Positions 47,105 through 55,722 of a stretch of DNA of 64,000 nt are shown here, one piece after another; the first letter of the stretch is position 1, and every line of letters begins with the position of its first letter. Source of the stretch: Lysinibacillus odysseyi 34hs-1 = NBRC 100172 (GTDB taxonomy: Bacteria > Bacillota > Bacilli > Bacillales_A > Planococcaceae); NCBI RefSeq assembly GCF_001591965.1, contig NZ_BCVX01000008.1, positions 1 to 64,000 on the forward strand. Direction: 5' to 3'. The notes below the pieces were generated by a model. It did no database searches. It saw nothing but the letters and a program-made list of their open reading frames with translations, and was not told the DNA's origin. The translations under genes were made by a program, and so were the position numbers.

Positions 47105-47273
47105 ATATATTCTCGTCATTCATTTTAAGAATTAAAATAATTGTGTTGATGAAAAACCCTACAAACACGATGAGGATAAATAAATACCAATGAAGTGGCT
47201 GACCGTACAGGTTGCCGATGACAAAAGATAAAATGGCACCGAGCAAGACTGCTATCCACACGTCAATCCGCAT
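47103..47273 (-). CDS. Small membrane protein, 56 residues
   Basis: This short gene runs from ATG at 47273, 7 nt after AGGAGG, to TAA at 47103. The product has two strongly hydrophobic segments (about 6-22 and 30-49) separated by the polar loop NLYGQPLHWY, with a charged tail (KMNDENI). It is too short for a standard length cut-off but the ribosome binding site and hydrophobic pattern are convincing. I do not recognise a family. It lies between hemQ and the gerQ region, divergent from the sigma-E promoter. Confidence 0.75.
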   Translation of the reverse strand: MRIDVWIAVLLGAILSFVIGNLYGQPLHWYLFILIVFVGFFINTIILILKMNDENI

Positions 47274-47327
47274 ACCAACCCCTCCTTTGTAATTCGCTAG
47301 TCTATTACTTATTTTTTCATTTATATA

Positions 47328-47356
47328 AAATATTTACCCAACTCCGAGCATATTAT
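47328..47356 (+). promoter_or_regulatory. Sigma-E-type mother-cell promoter upstream of the cwlJ remnant and gerQ
   Basis: AAATATT (47328-47334), 14 nt and CATATTAT (47349-47356) closely fit the sigma-E consensus (K-M-ATATT, 14-15 nt, CATACAHT). In B. subtilis gerQ and cwlJ are sigma-E-dependent. The transcript from here would run through the cwlJ remnant into gerQ. Confidence 0.7.
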
Positions 47357-47478
47357 GTCCTATCCTGAAGTGCTATTCCTCTACCCGTATTTATTTTTTT
47401 ATTATATGGACTTTTTTCTATTTTATTCAGTGCCCTTTTTTATTTTCCTACATACATTAAAAACAAGGAGGTACGCCC

Positions 47479-47838
47479 ATCGCTATTATTCAAGTAGATG
47501 ATGTACTTACTCCATTACTTACTCGATTGTCGCTTGCTGAGGATAAATGGAAAAGTCGGCTAGGCATACCGGCAATTGCAAATTGCAGCAATCGAATTCA
47601 GGCAGACTGCTTCGATTTCAAGGAGCCTCCCCCTTGAAATAAATAATACAGCAGCTCAATCTATTCGAAAGTATGAAAGATCATTTTATCAATGCAGCAA
47701 GCCTTAAAAACTAATTTATTTACTGATTCATTCAGGGAGGAATATTTGCCCCTCTTATACGGAGTCACGGGAAGTTCAGCAATGCCTCCTCGTCAGTATG
47801 GCACTGGGGAAAGCAATTGCTATCAGCCGCTCTGCTAA
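47479..47838 (+). pseudogene. cwlJ: Decayed cwlJ (spore cortex-lytic enzyme) remnant
   Basis: A ribosome binding site AAGGAGG (47465-47471) sits 7 nt before ATC where an ATG would be expected. The first 52 codons read LLTRLSLAED, RLGIPAIANCSNRIQADCFDFK, which align with the CwlJ N-terminus (LLxRLxxAEAEGEG, LGMxxVGNVxxNRxxAxCxDFK), one codon short, and end at a stop at 47635. Further on come FESMKDHF (CwlJ FEAVxxGYF) and ESNCYQP (CwlJ SHCFYxP), in a different frame and without the intervening part. The catalytic AEAEGEG run is lost (AEDKWKS). The alignment uses CwlJ from memory, so the call is moderate. A live gerQ follows. Confidence 0.65.
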
Positions 47839-47886
47839 TTTAGGTGAGACGGACTAATGAAGGATTTAATTTGAAAGGATGATGGT

Positions 47887-48258
47887 TTGACTTATTATTG
47901 GACACCACAAAATGTTCCTCAGCAGTTCCCTGGCCAGCAGTTTCCAGGTCAGCAAATGCCTGGTCAACAGATGCAGCCACAGACTGTAGCACAGTTTCGT
48001 GAGGAATCTTACATTGAAAACATTTTCCGTCTGAACCGGGGAAAACCGGGTACCTTTTATTTCTCTTTTGATCAGCCGGTCGATGGAAGTAACACAAAAG
48101 GCGTAAGGGGCGTGGTTGAAGCGGCGGGACGGGACCATGTCATATTACGTGAATTAAGAACAAATCATCGCTTCCTGTTCCCTATGATTTACTTTGATTA
48201 TGCGGAATTTGATGAAGAGTTAGCCTATTTCAATCAACAACCTCAACCGCGACCATAA
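47887..48258 (+). CDS. gerQ: Spore coat protein GerQ
   Basis: A 123-residue coat protein. A Gln/Pro/Gly-rich N-terminus (QQFPGQQFPGQQMPGQQMQ) precedes the conserved GerQ domain (about 40-115, ESYIENIFRLNRGKPGTFYF and FPMIYFDYAEFDEELAYF). In B. subtilis GerQ is cross-linked in the coat by transglutaminase and is needed for the localisation of the cortex hydrolase CwlJ. The start is TTG at 47887 with AAAGGA 7 nt upstream. Its usual partner cwlJ survives here only as the remnant upstream, so GerQ may serve a CwlJ encoded elsewhere. Confidence 0.93.
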   Translation: MTYYWTPQNVPQQFPGQQFPGQQMPGQQMQPQTVAQFREESYIENIFRLNRGKPGTFYFSFDQPVDGSNTKGVRGVVEAAGRDHVILRELRTNHRFLFPMIYFDYAEFDEELAYFNQQPQPRP

Positions 48259-48260
48259 AG

Positions 48261-48296
48261 AATAAGCCGGCCCATTTAGGATGGGCCGGCTTATTT
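48261..48296. terminator. Bidirectional terminator between gerQ and the chemoreceptor gene
   Basis: AATAAGCCGGCCCAT and ATGGGCCGGCTTATT form a perfect 15-bp stem with a 5-nt loop. TTTTTATTTT follows on the plus strand; the minus-strand transcript of the chemoreceptor also runs into it. Confidence 0.92.
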
Positions 48297-48301
48297 TTAT
48301 T

Positions 48302-49987
48302 TTAAACTTTAAAACGTTGAATTTCATTTTGTAGATGCTGTGCGCTTTCGTTTAAGGAGAGGGCTACACTATTGACTTCCTGCATCGTTGCTGTTTGCTC
48401 TTCCATAGCTGCTGCAATTGTATCAATATTGCCTGCCGCAGATTGGGCGCCCATCGAGATTTCATTCACCGAAGCCGATACTTCTTCCGCACTCGCAGAT
48501 AGCTGTTCGGATGTTGCTGAAATTTCCTGAATTTGCGCTGTCATCACATCCACTGCAGAAACAATAGCATGGAATGATTCTCCAGCCTCACTTATTATGC
48601 CAACCCCGTCCTTTACAGACACAAGGGAATTGCCTACAGCACGCTCTACATTTTCTGTATCTATTTTAATTTCCATGGTTAAGGCTGCGATAGAGTTTGC
48701 CGATTCTTTTGATTCCTCAGCCAGCTTGCGCACCTCATCAGCCACTACAGCAAACCCTTTTCCATGTTCTCCTGCCCGTGCCGCCTCAATCGCTGCATTT
48801 AATGCCAGAAGGTTTGTCTGATCGGTAATGTCCGTAATGACTCTCGTAATATTTTCAATTTCTTCTGTTTGCTTCGCCAGTTTTTGCACAAGATCATTTA
48901 CAACGGCTGTCGAACCATTGATGACATCCATCTGATTTTTCGCCTGTTCAATAATTTCCGTACCATGTGTTGCTGTACGGCTCGCATCAAGAGAGGATGT
49001 ATGAAGAGTTTGTGATGCTTCTGCAATACGCTGTACACCTTGAGCCGTTTCTTCCATTGCCAAAGCACTTTCATTTGCTGCAAGCGAGGACCCCTGGGCC
49101 GCATCCGCTGTCATGGCTACTTGGTGAGCTGCATCTTCGGTAGTAGCAGAGACTTCCTCTGTACTTGCCGATAGCTCTTCTGCAGCTGCGCTTAACTGCT
49201 CCGTATTGGTTTGTACATGTTTGATCAGCGAACGCAAGCTTGCCTTCATATCATTAAAGACCTTTGCCAATTGGCCGATTTCGTCTTTAGAATGATGTAC
49301 AATATCTTCCTGTGAAAGGTCGCCGTCTGCAATCTTTTGTGCTGCACTCATGACCGTATTCAATGGTTTCGTAATTATTCGTCGCACATAGCCAATAAGG
49401 ACGATGCTGATTAAAACACTTAAAATAAGCATAACAATAGATGATGTACGAGACGTACTAATGGATTTTTTAGTCTCTGCTTTTATAAGCTCCAACTGCT
49501 GTCCTTGATACTCGCTCATTTTCGTTGCTACGTCTAAAATGCCGATATTGGCATCCTGCAGCTTTGTATTTACTATTGTAGTAGCTTTTGCTATATCGTT
49601 CTCATCTACAGCTGCCACGACTTCCTGTGCAGCCTGATCAAATTCCTTTGTATAGCCTTCAGTCTCCTGCAAATAGCCTTTCATTGTATCAGACGAGGCA
49701 AGATCCTTTATCGCCGAAATATTTTTATTTAACATTTCCGCATAAGATAGCAGATTTTCACGGTTTTTAGCTGTTGTATCAATCATTAAGGCGCGGGCAT
49801 ATAACCCCTGCATTCCAACATCAAACCGTATTTCATCAATGATGCGCAGCTGCACCACTCTATTATCCAATGCATTCTCTGTTTTATCCTCGATATGGGC
49901 TAAACTGTAAAAACTAATTCCCACCGAAATGCATAGGAGCGCGACAATTGACCAGAACGCTACATTTAATTTTGCTCCGACCTTCAT
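48302..49987 (-). CDS. Methyl-accepting chemotaxis protein
   Basis: A 561-residue transmembrane chemoreceptor. Helix 1 (about 7-27), an extracytoplasmic four-helix-bundle domain of the 4HB_MCP type (about 30-175), helix 2 (about 180-199), a HAMP domain (about 200-255) and a signalling coiled coil with the conserved hairpin tip [19 protein letters not shown]. Ligand unknown. GGAGGA precedes the ATG. It is a single gene; other chemotaxis genes are not in this window. Confidence 0.94.
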   Translation of the reverse strand: MKVGAKLNVAFWSIVALLCISVGISFYSLAHIEDKTENALDNRVVQLRIIDEIRFDVGMQGLYARALMIDTTAKNRENLLSYAEMLNKNISAIKDLASSDTMKGYLQETEGYTKEFDQAAQEVVAAVDENDIAKATTIVNTKLQDANIGILDVATKMSEYQGQQLELIKAETKKSISTSRTSSIVMLILSVLISIVLIGYVRRIITKPLNTVMSAAQKIADGDLSQEDIVHHSKDEIGQLAKVFNDMKASLRSLIKHVQTNTEQLSAAAEELSASTEEVSATTEDAAHQVAMTADAAQGSSLAANESALAMEETAQGVQRIAEASQTLHTSSLDASRTATHGTEIIEQAKNQMDVINGSTAVVNDLVQKLAKQTEEIENITRVITDITDQTNLLALNAAIEAARAGEHGKGFAVVADEVRKLAEESKESANSIAALTMEIKIDTENVERAVGNSLVSVKDGVGIISEAGESFHAIVSAVDVMTAQIQEISATSEQLSASAEEVSASVNEISMGAQSAAGNIDTIAAAMEEQTATMQEVNSVALSLNESAQHLQNEIQRFKV

Positions 49988-50131
49988 AGTATTTCCTCCT
50001 CAAATTTTTTCCATATCAGGGCGTATTTTATTTTATATCGGATTTCCTTTCGAGGAGATTCACGTAAAAGAGTATTTTCTGTCATTCTTCGACATATATT
50101 TCACTTTGCTGATAGACACTTTATCAAATTT

Positions 50132-51310
50132 CTATCGATTTTTTTGTAAAAATTGCAAAGTCGCGTTTCCTAATGTTTTGGCAGCAATCAGCATTGCCCG
50201 TTCATCAAAATTAAATCTTGCATGGTGATGCGGATAGGCTGTTTCCCAACAAGGGTCTTTTGCTCCGGTGAAGAAAAATGTACCTGGTACGTGCTCCATA
50301 TAATAAGCAAAATCCTCTCCAATCATAAAGGGCTCACAAGTCTTCACATGATCGACTTCCGGGATATCCCGCGCAATTTCAGCTACAAATGCTGTCTCCT
50401 GCGGATGATTCACAACTGGCGGATATCCACGGTAATAATTATAAGTATAGGTTGCGCCTGCACCTAAACAGACAGATTTCAAGAGAAGCTCCAGTTCCTC
50501 TATAATTTGTTCACGCACCTCTTCCTCAAATGTACGAACCGTTCCTGCCAGCTTTACTGTATCGGCAATTACATTAAAGGGGTTGATTGCTTCAAAATGC
50601 CCTACGGAAATTACCGCCGGATTTAATGGGTTAACGCGGCGTGATATAAGTGTCTGTAGCTGTGTCACAAACTGCGCACCTGTCACTACGGCATCAATCG
50701 CATGATGCGGCTCTGCCCCGTGACCGCCTTTTCCTTGAATTACAATTTCAAACCGGTCAGCTGCCGCCATAATGGCGCCTTCCCTTACTAACACAGTACC
50801 GAGCGGAGTAGGTGCCCAAAGATGGGTACCAAAAATCACATCTACCCCTTCTAAACAGCCATCTTCAATCATTGCCTTTGCCCCGCCAGGCGCTAGTTCT
50901 TCTGCATGCTGATGGATAAAGACTATATTGCCTGCCAGTTCTTCGCGCATTTCTGTAAGGCATCGTGCCAAAATCAATAAAGTTGCTGTATGACCATCAT
51001 GGCCGCAAGCATGCATCACTCCATCATTTTTTGATTTATAAGGAATGTCATTTAATTCTTGAATGGCAAGAGCGTCAAAATCAGCGCGTAAGCCCACTGT
51101 CTTACCAGGCTTTCCACCGCGCAGCGTTGCCACTACTCCCCGCTTACCTACACCTTCTCGTACTTCCAATCCCAATTCACGATAGAAATTGGCAATGTAC
51201 GCCGGTGTATGTACTTCCTCAAAAGACAGCTCCGGTCTTTCATGTAAATATCGGCGGATTGCAACCATTTCTTCATAGTTTTTTTCCAACAATAAAAATA
51301 ATCGTTCCAT
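50132..51310 (-). CDS. M20-family amidohydrolase (N-acyl amino acid hydrolase / carboxypeptidase type)
   Basis: A 392-residue dizinc amidohydrolase (HipO/IAA-amino-acid-hydrolase type). The metal-binding ACGHDGHTA, catalytic Glu region HQHAEELAPGGA and the dimerisation domain (IQGKGGHGAEP) are all intact. Such enzymes deacylate N-acyl amino acids or short peptides; the substrate is not given by sequence. I chose the ATG at 51310, 9 nt from GGGAG; the ATG three codons upstream (51319) abuts the site. It is a single gene; it is absent from this position in B. subtilis. Confidence 0.9.
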   Translation of the reverse strand: MERLFLLLEKNYEEMVAIRRYLHERPELSFEEVHTPAYIANFYRELGLEVREGVGKRGVVATLRGGKPGKTVGLRADFDALAIQELNDIPYKSKNDGVMHACGHDGHTATLLILARCLTEMREELAGNIVFIHQHAEELAPGGAKAMIEDGCLEGVDVIFGTHLWAPTPLGTVLVREGAIMAAADRFEIVIQGKGGHGAEPHHAIDAVVTGAQFVTQLQTLISRRVNPLNPAVISVGHFEAINPFNVIADTVKLAGTVRTFEEEVREQIIEELELLLKSVCLGAGATYTYNYYRGYPPVVNHPQETAFVAEIARDIPEVDHVKTCEPFMIGEDFAYYMEHVPGTFFFTGAKDPCWETAYPHHHARFNFDERAMLIAAKTLGNATLQFLQKNR

Positions 51311-51376
51311 GTTAATCATCTCCCTCTAAGTGATTATATCATCGTCTTTATGGCATTATCAGCAAGTGCATATAAA

Positions 51377-51418
51377 ATGACCCTTGCTTTCCTTCTAGTA
51401 AAAGAAAACAAGGGTCAT
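51377..51418 (-). terminator. Intrinsic terminator of ywdK
   Basis: ATGACCCTTG and CAAGGGTCAT are perfect 10-bp arms; the interior (TTTCCTTCT with AGAAAA) extends the pairing. A TTTTAT run follows on the minus strand. It lies 3 nt past the ywdK stop. Confidence 0.8.
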
Positions 51419-51421
51419 ATA

Positions 51422-51802
51422 TTATTTTGCGGCTTTTACGGTTGAAACAATAACTAATACCCAGCTGATCAGGAAGAGCACGCCGCCAATTGGTGTAATG
51501 GCCCCGAATATACCGATATCCGTTAAAGCCAGCGTATAAAGACTACCGGAGAAGAAAATGATTCCTAAATTGAAGCAAATCATTGCTATTTTTAACTGTT
51601 TTGTTTCCCCGAATAACTTCGCGCTCATCAAAATGCCGATCAGCAACAGCCCTGCGGCATGAAACATTTGATACTGAACCGCTGTATCCCAAATACCTTG
51701 GCTGTAATCATCCAGCACGTTTTTAAGCGCATGTGCACCAAATGCACCGAGCGCTACAGCCAAAAATCCGTGAACTGCACCAGAAATAATTGATCCTTTC
51801 AT
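51422..51802 (-). CDS. ywdK: DUF423 membrane protein YwdK
   Basis: A 126-residue protein with four hydrophobic helices (about 5-25, 45-62, 70-90, 98-120). The family signature GAFGAHAL near the N-terminus and YQMFHAAGLL in the second helix identify DUF423. Function unknown, conserved across bacteria. AGAGGT-type site before the ATG. It follows the gerQ-region gene order of B. subtilis (gerQ-cwlJ-ywdK-ywdI). Confidence 0.9.
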   Translation of the reverse strand: MKGSIISGAVHGFLAVALGAFGAHALKNVLDDYSQGIWDTAVQYQMFHAAGLLLIGILMSAKLFGETKQLKIAMICFNLGIIFFSGSLYTLALTDIGIFGAITPIGGVLFLISWVLVIVSTVKAAK

Positions 51803-51953
51803 AATGAAACCTCTTTCATTCAGTCACTGCCAGCCTATCGCTTTCATGTAAATAAGCTCTCTGTTAAGCTCAGCATGTTGCCCTTTAGAGACCTTTTTTA
51901 GGGTTTCAAAATACCCTAATCAATAAGCAATTTACCAGCTCAGTACTACTATT

Positions 51954-52229
51954 TTAAAAATCAAAGATCGAATCACCATTCGCATCCGGCTCATCCAGCC
52001 TGTCAGAAGAAGCTGTTTGTTGTATGAGCGTATGCTGGTTTTTCTGCAGCGGGACCGCCTGTGCGGCTGTTACCACATGCTGCGGCATGCTGCCAGCCTG
52101 TCCAAGAACGACTTCGCATAATGCCTTGACCGCTGTCAGCTGTTCGCGCATATGCTGCTCATTATGTGTATTTTTAGCATGTCGAACAAGCTGCTCCATT
52201 TGGGCAAGCACCGCATCGTAAGAAATCAT
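51954..52229 (-). CDS. ywdI: YwdI family protein
   Basis: A 91-residue protein that resembles YwdI (DUF5327) of Bacillales: a helical N-terminal half (SYDAVLAQMEQLVRHAK, HMREQLTAVKALCEVVL), a variable low-complexity middle and an acidic end DSIFDF. The ATG at 52229 follows AGGAGG at 7 nt and overlaps the stop of the upstream small Cys protein by 4 nt, so the two are coupled. Function unknown. Confidence 0.82.
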   Translation of the reverse strand: MISYDAVLAQMEQLVRHAKNTHNEQHMREQLTAVKALCEVVLGQAGSMPQHVVTAAQAVPLQKNQHTLIQQTASSDRLDEPDANGDSIFDF

Positions 52230-52396
52230 AGCTGTCCCTCCTTTGATACAAACTTCATACAATCCATGCCGGATGATTGCTTTACGACGATAGAAGGAAG
52301 CTGTTTTGTTTTAAATCCGTATGCTTGGCATCCGCGCGGGTTTGCCGGGTCCCATGTCACTTTAAAATACGCACATTTAAAACAATTAACTCTCAT
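52226..52396 (-). CDS. Small four-cysteine protein, 56 residues
   Basis: This gene runs from ATG at 52396 (GAGG 7 nt upstream; an ATG one codon earlier at 52399 is possible) to TGA at 52226, overlapping the ywdI start (ATGA). Cysteines at 5, 8, 23 and 46 (NCFKC, RGCQAYGFKTKQLPS, SSGMDCMKF) suggest a small zinc-binding fold. I recall similar short proteins next to ung in other Bacillales, sometimes mis-annotated as uracil-DNA glycosylase; this was not checked. Function unknown. Confidence 0.8.
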   Translation of the reverse strand: MRVNCFKCAYFKVTWDPANPRGCQAYGFKTKQLPSIVVKQSSGMDCMKFVSKEGQL

Positions 52397-52458
52397 CATG
52401 TTCCCTCGCTTTCATCACCACTTTACCATGTTTTAAAGCGAGAGAAAAGGACCTTTCC

Positions 52459-53130
52459 TTACAGCTGCCAGTCGATTGGCTCCTTGCCCCAAGCTGTAAG
52501 CTGTGCATTGATTTTTGAATAGGGCTTGCTACCAAAAAATCCTCTGTGGGCACTTAATGGACTTGGATGTGGTGCTTCTAATATAGCATGCTGAGGATGC
52601 CGGGCAATTATCGCTTTTTTTGCCTGGGCCGGCTTGCCCCACAGTACAAAAATAATTGGATCCTCCCTCTCCGCCAGCTTTGTGATAATCGTGTCCGTAA
52701 ACTGCTCCCACCCTTTTCCTTTATGGGAATTCGCTTCGCCAGCACGGACAGTCAGCACTGTATTTAACAGCAAGACCCCCTGCTTGGCCCACTTCATTAA
52801 ATAGCCGTCCTTTGGAATAGTGCATCCCATATCATCCTGAAGTTCCTTAAGCATATTGCGCAAACTCGGCGGCTGCTTAACGCCTGGCTTGACTGAAAAG
52901 CTCATTCCGTGTGCCTGATTCGGGCCGTGGTACGGATCCTGTCCCAAGATCACCACTTTTACATCGGGAAAATCGGTTGCCTGCATGGCGTTCATGACAT
53001 CTTCTTTTGGCGGGTAGACCGTTGCTTTGCTGTATTCCTCTGCTACAAATGACCTCAAATTTTGAAAATACGGTTTTTCAAATTCATCTTCCAGAATATG
53101 CTGCCATTCATTATCAAAAACTTTTTTCAT
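52459..53130 (-). CDS. ung: Uracil-DNA glycosylase
   Basis: A 223-residue family 1 uracil-DNA glycosylase that excises uracil from DNA. The catalytic Asp65 lies in GQDPYHG, and the second motif [11 protein letters not shown] carries the catalytic His. Full length. A good match to B. subtilis Ung (ywdG). The ribosome binding site is GAGGTG. It is read in the same direction as the small Cys gene and ywdI; the 62-nt gap between ung and the Cys gene allows co-transcription. Confidence 0.97.
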   Translation of the reverse strand: MKKVFDNEWQHILEDEFEKPYFQNLRSFVAEEYSKATVYPPKEDVMNAMQATDFPDVKVVILGQDPYHGPNQAHGMSFSVKPGVKQPPSLRNMLKELQDDMGCTIPKDGYLMKWAKQGVLLLNTVLTVRAGEANSHKGKGWEQFTDTIITKLAEREDPIIFVLWGKPAQAKKAIIARHPQHAILEAPHPSPLSAHRGFFGSKPYSKINAQLTAWGKEPIDWQL

Positions 53131-53297
53131 CCTACATCACCTCTTTCTTAAACGTAGTGGGTAGACTGACTTTAAGCAAGCAAATCGCACAACTGACCAT
53201 ATAAAATTTTCGATTTCTGACCATTTCGCGAAAGTCAGGATATGTGTATACTCATAGTCAATATATCATGGAATTTTACACAAGGAGAGAATCAGCT

Positions 53298-54131
53298 ATG
53301 ACATTAAAAAAAACATTAACAATTGCAGGCTCTGATACTTCCGGCGGCGCAGGAATCCAAGCTGATTTGAAGGCATTTCAGGAGCATGGAACATATGGAA
53401 TGACTGCATTGACAGTCGTTGTCACAATGGATCCGGACAATTCATGGAGCCATGGTGTATATGCATTACCAACAGAGGTACTGCAGCAGCAGATCAAAAC
53501 AGCATTATCTACAGGTGTTGATGCAGTAAAAACAGGAATGCTTGCATCTGAAGAGATTATTAAAATTGCAAGTGACGCTATCCAACAATCCGGTACAGAT
53601 AAAGTCGTAATTGATCCTGTAATGGTTTGTAAAGGGGAAGATGAAGTATTAAATCCCGGCAATACAACTGCTATGATTGAATATTTGCTTCCATATGCAA
53701 CAGTCGTTACACCAAATCTTTTTGAGGCGGGACAGCTGGCTGGAACAGGTACACCGAAAACAATTGACGAAATGAAAGCTGCAGCTGCAAAAATTCATGA
53801 ATTAGGGGCAAAAAATGTAGTCATTAAAGGAGGAAAAGCGCTTCCGACAGAAAAAGCGGTTGACCTTTTCTATAATGGATCAGAATTCAAGCTGCTTGAA
53901 ACTGAAAAAATAGCTTCTACGTATAACCATGGAGCCGGCTGTACATTTGCTGCAAGCGTTTGCGCAAACCTTGCCAATGGTCTATCGGTGGAGGAAGCAG
54001 TAATCGAAGCGAAGGAATTCGTTGCCGCTGCTATCCAGCACGGCTGGGCATTAAACGAATATGTAGGACCTGTTATGCACGGTGCGAAACCACGCTTTGG
54101 CGCTCCTAAAGTAACAGTAACGAACGTTTAA
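53298..54131 (+). CDS. pdxK: Pyridoxine/hydroxymethylpyrimidine kinase (PdxK, ThiD family)
   Basis: A 277-residue ribokinase-fold kinase that phosphorylates pyridoxine/pyridoxal, or hydroxymethylpyrimidine in thiamine synthesis. The N-terminal TIAGSDTSGGAGIQADLK and the nucleotide-binding NHGAGCTF anion hole (catalytic residues at the end) are clear. The B. subtilis gene at this place codes for PdxK (once called thiD), so vitamin B6 salvage is the likely job. The ATG at 53298 has AAGGAG 10 nt upstream. Single gene, divergent from ung. Confidence 0.93.
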   Translation: MTLKKTLTIAGSDTSGGAGIQADLKAFQEHGTYGMTALTVVVTMDPDNSWSHGVYALPTEVLQQQIKTALSTGVDAVKTGMLASEEIIKIASDAIQQSGTDKVVIDPVMVCKGEDEVLNPGNTTAMIEYLLPYATVVTPNLFEAGQLAGTGTPKTIDEMKAAAAKIHELGAKNVVIKGGKALPTEKAVDLFYNGSEFKLLETEKIASTYNHGAGCTFAASVCANLANGLSVEEAVIEAKEFVAAAIQHGWALNEYVGPVMHGAKPRFGAPKVTVTNV

Positions 54132-54145
54132 TATAAGGAAGACTC

Positions 54146-54186
54146 AAGGCTATCTGATAAAGCACAAATTTATCGGATAGCCTTTT
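54146..54186 (+). terminator. Intrinsic terminator of pdxK
   Basis: AAGGCTATCTGATAAA and TTTATCGGATAGCCTT pair over 16 nt with one wobble around a 7-nt loop, followed by TTTT. Confidence 0.88.
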
Positions 54187-54352
54187 CTGTGCCTATTTTT
54201 TGAAGACTCTAAAAGAAGTCTATTCCCCCAACTTCCACCTGCAAAACCGGCCATTCAGTAGAAATTTTACATCTCTCACGCCTTTTCACTACCCACCTTT
54301 CAAGGCTTTTGACTATACTTATAGTTAAACAGATTCGAAAGGAGAGTTAAGA

Positions 54353-54703
54353 GTGAAGGAAGTAGAGGTAAAAGAACTCCAGGAGTTGCTTAATTCTTTT
54401 GCGAACAAGGATGTATATATTCATCTGGAAACAACAAATGGCGCCTATGCCACTCATTTTAATGAAAATGTATTTAACGCGGGCGCCTTTATACGCAACG
54501 CACGTATACGATATGAGCTAGGGAAAGTTGTAGGGGATGCCCCTCACCGAGTAGGCCTGAAAATGGAACACGGCTGGGTATATGCCCAGGGGATCACGCA
54601 TTTTGAGCTTGATGAGCGTGGCCGGCTGCTGATGGCCGGATTAGACTATACAGGAAAGCTGGCAATTGCACTGGAAATTAGTGAAACGCCGTTTTCATAT
54701 TAA
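54353..54703 (+). CDS. yojF: YojF family protein (DUF1806)
   Basis: A 116-residue protein of the YojF/DUF1806 family, a mostly beta fold (segments VYIHLETTNGAYA, RIRYELGKVV, VGLKMEHGWVYAQGITHFELDERGRLLMAG). Function unknown. The GTG start at 54353 follows AAAGGAG. It sits 12 nt before bshB2, the usual yojF-yojG pair of Bacillus, so it may help bacillithiol metabolism or simply be co-expressed. Confidence 0.88.
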   Translation: MKEVEVKELQELLNSFANKDVYIHLETTNGAYATHFNENVFNAGAFIRNARIRYELGKVVGDAPHRVGLKMEHGWVYAQGITHFELDERGRLLMAGLDYTGKLAIALEISETPFSY

Positions 54704-54715
54704 AAGGAGTGAAGG

Positions 54716-55429
54716 ATGATGATATTAGAACAAGAACGTCAAATTTTACTCGTATTCCCTCATCCGGATGATGAAGCATTCTCATGTGCAGGATCAGTTC
54801 GCTTATATGCAAATATGGGCGTGCCCGTTACATACGCTTGCCTTACACTCGGTGAAATGGGCCGTAATCTAGGGAACCCTCCGTTTGCAACACGAGAATC
54901 CCTGCCTGAAATCCGACGTGCGGAGCTGAAGGCTGCTGTAGAAGCAATGGGCATAAAAGACTTGCGTATGATGGGGCTACGCGACAAGACGGTTGAATTC
55001 GAAGATGATGAAAAGATGGTAAAGATGGTAAGTGATTTGATCGAGGAGCTAAACCCATCACTAATTTTCACGTTTTTCCCGGGCTTCGCTGTACACCCTG
55101 ACCATGAAGCTACAGCGCGGGCAGTAGTGGAAGCTGTTCGCCGCATGCCAAAAGAGCAACGCCCGAAAATCTGGGGAGTAGCTTTTGCAAACGACACAGT
55201 GGAGAAAATGGGTGAAGCAACTATTAATGTCGATGTCAGCACCGTGAAGCTGGATAAGCTAAAAGCACTGCAGGCTCACGCATCGCAGACTGCCTGGATG
55301 ATGGCAGAGACGACAAAACGTGTAGAAGAAGGACAACCAATGAGCGAAAGCTGGCTGAATGTTGAAAAGTTCTATCTTATACAGCACGAAGATGAAATAG
55401 ACCAATCCATTAATAGTGCATCTTTATAA
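54716..55429 (+). CDS. bshB2: Bacillithiol biosynthesis deacetylase BshB2
   Basis: A 237-residue zinc-dependent LmbE-like N-deacetylase. The zinc motif PHPDDE (15-20) and the second motif HPDHEATAR are present. BshB2 (YojG) acts as a back-up to BshB1, removing acetate from GlcNAc-malate on the way to bacillithiol, the low-molecular-weight thiol of Bacillales. GGAG lies 6 nt before the ATG at 54716; another ATG follows directly. The preceding yojF gene is coupled. Confidence 0.93.
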   Translation: MMILEQERQILLVFPHPDDEAFSCAGSVRLYANMGVPVTYACLTLGEMGRNLGNPPFATRESLPEIRRAELKAAVEAMGIKDLRMMGLRDKTVEFEDDEKMVKMVSDLIEELNPSLIFTFFPGFAVHPDHEATARAVVEAVRRMPKEQRPKIWGVAFANDTVEKMGEATINVDVSTVKLDKLKALQAHASQTAWMMAETTKRVEEGQPMSESWLNVEKFYLIQHEDEIDQSINSASL

Positions 55430-55440
55430 TTGTTTTTATG

Positions 55441-55466
55441 AGCGGGCATTTATATGTCCGCTTTTT
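55441..55466 (+). terminator. Intrinsic terminator of bshB2
   Basis: AGCGG with CCGCT, extended by CAT/ATG inside, closes a small loop and is followed by TTTTTCT. It lies 12 nt past the bshB2 stop. Confidence 0.8.
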
Positions 55467-55653
55467 CTCTATACGATTATACGTTTTTTTATACATTTTA
55501 TTCACTTTTCAGATCTACTCTTTAGATGATATGAACAGGCTTATTATTGCTTTCTCATTAGTATCTTCCCTATGTCTATCCAGTATTTTCTAACAGTGTA
55601 TACAAATCGTATTCATTATTATTATCTGAATAGTTCGTCTTTGCGAAAAACAG

Positions 55654-55682
55654 TAGACAATTGTATATAAAGAATATATAGT
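55654..55682 (+). promoter_or_regulatory. Sigma-A-type promoter of the YjiH gene
   Basis: TAGACA (55654-55659), 17 nt and TATAGT (55677-55682) make a fair sigma-A promoter 40 nt upstream of the start. An overlapping alternative, TTGTAT-N17-TATAAA, lies 7-8 nt further downstream. Confidence 0.5.
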
Positions 55683-55722
55683 GTATAAATATTCAACTTT
55701 AAAGATAAAGAGGTTACTATAC

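Noticed and set aside
47460-47880. Intact short gene upstream of gerQ
   Set aside because: No ATG/GTG/TTG follows the AAGGAGG site at proper spacing and stops interrupt the frame after 52 codons; the CwlJ-like pieces are out of frame, so it was called a pseudogene.
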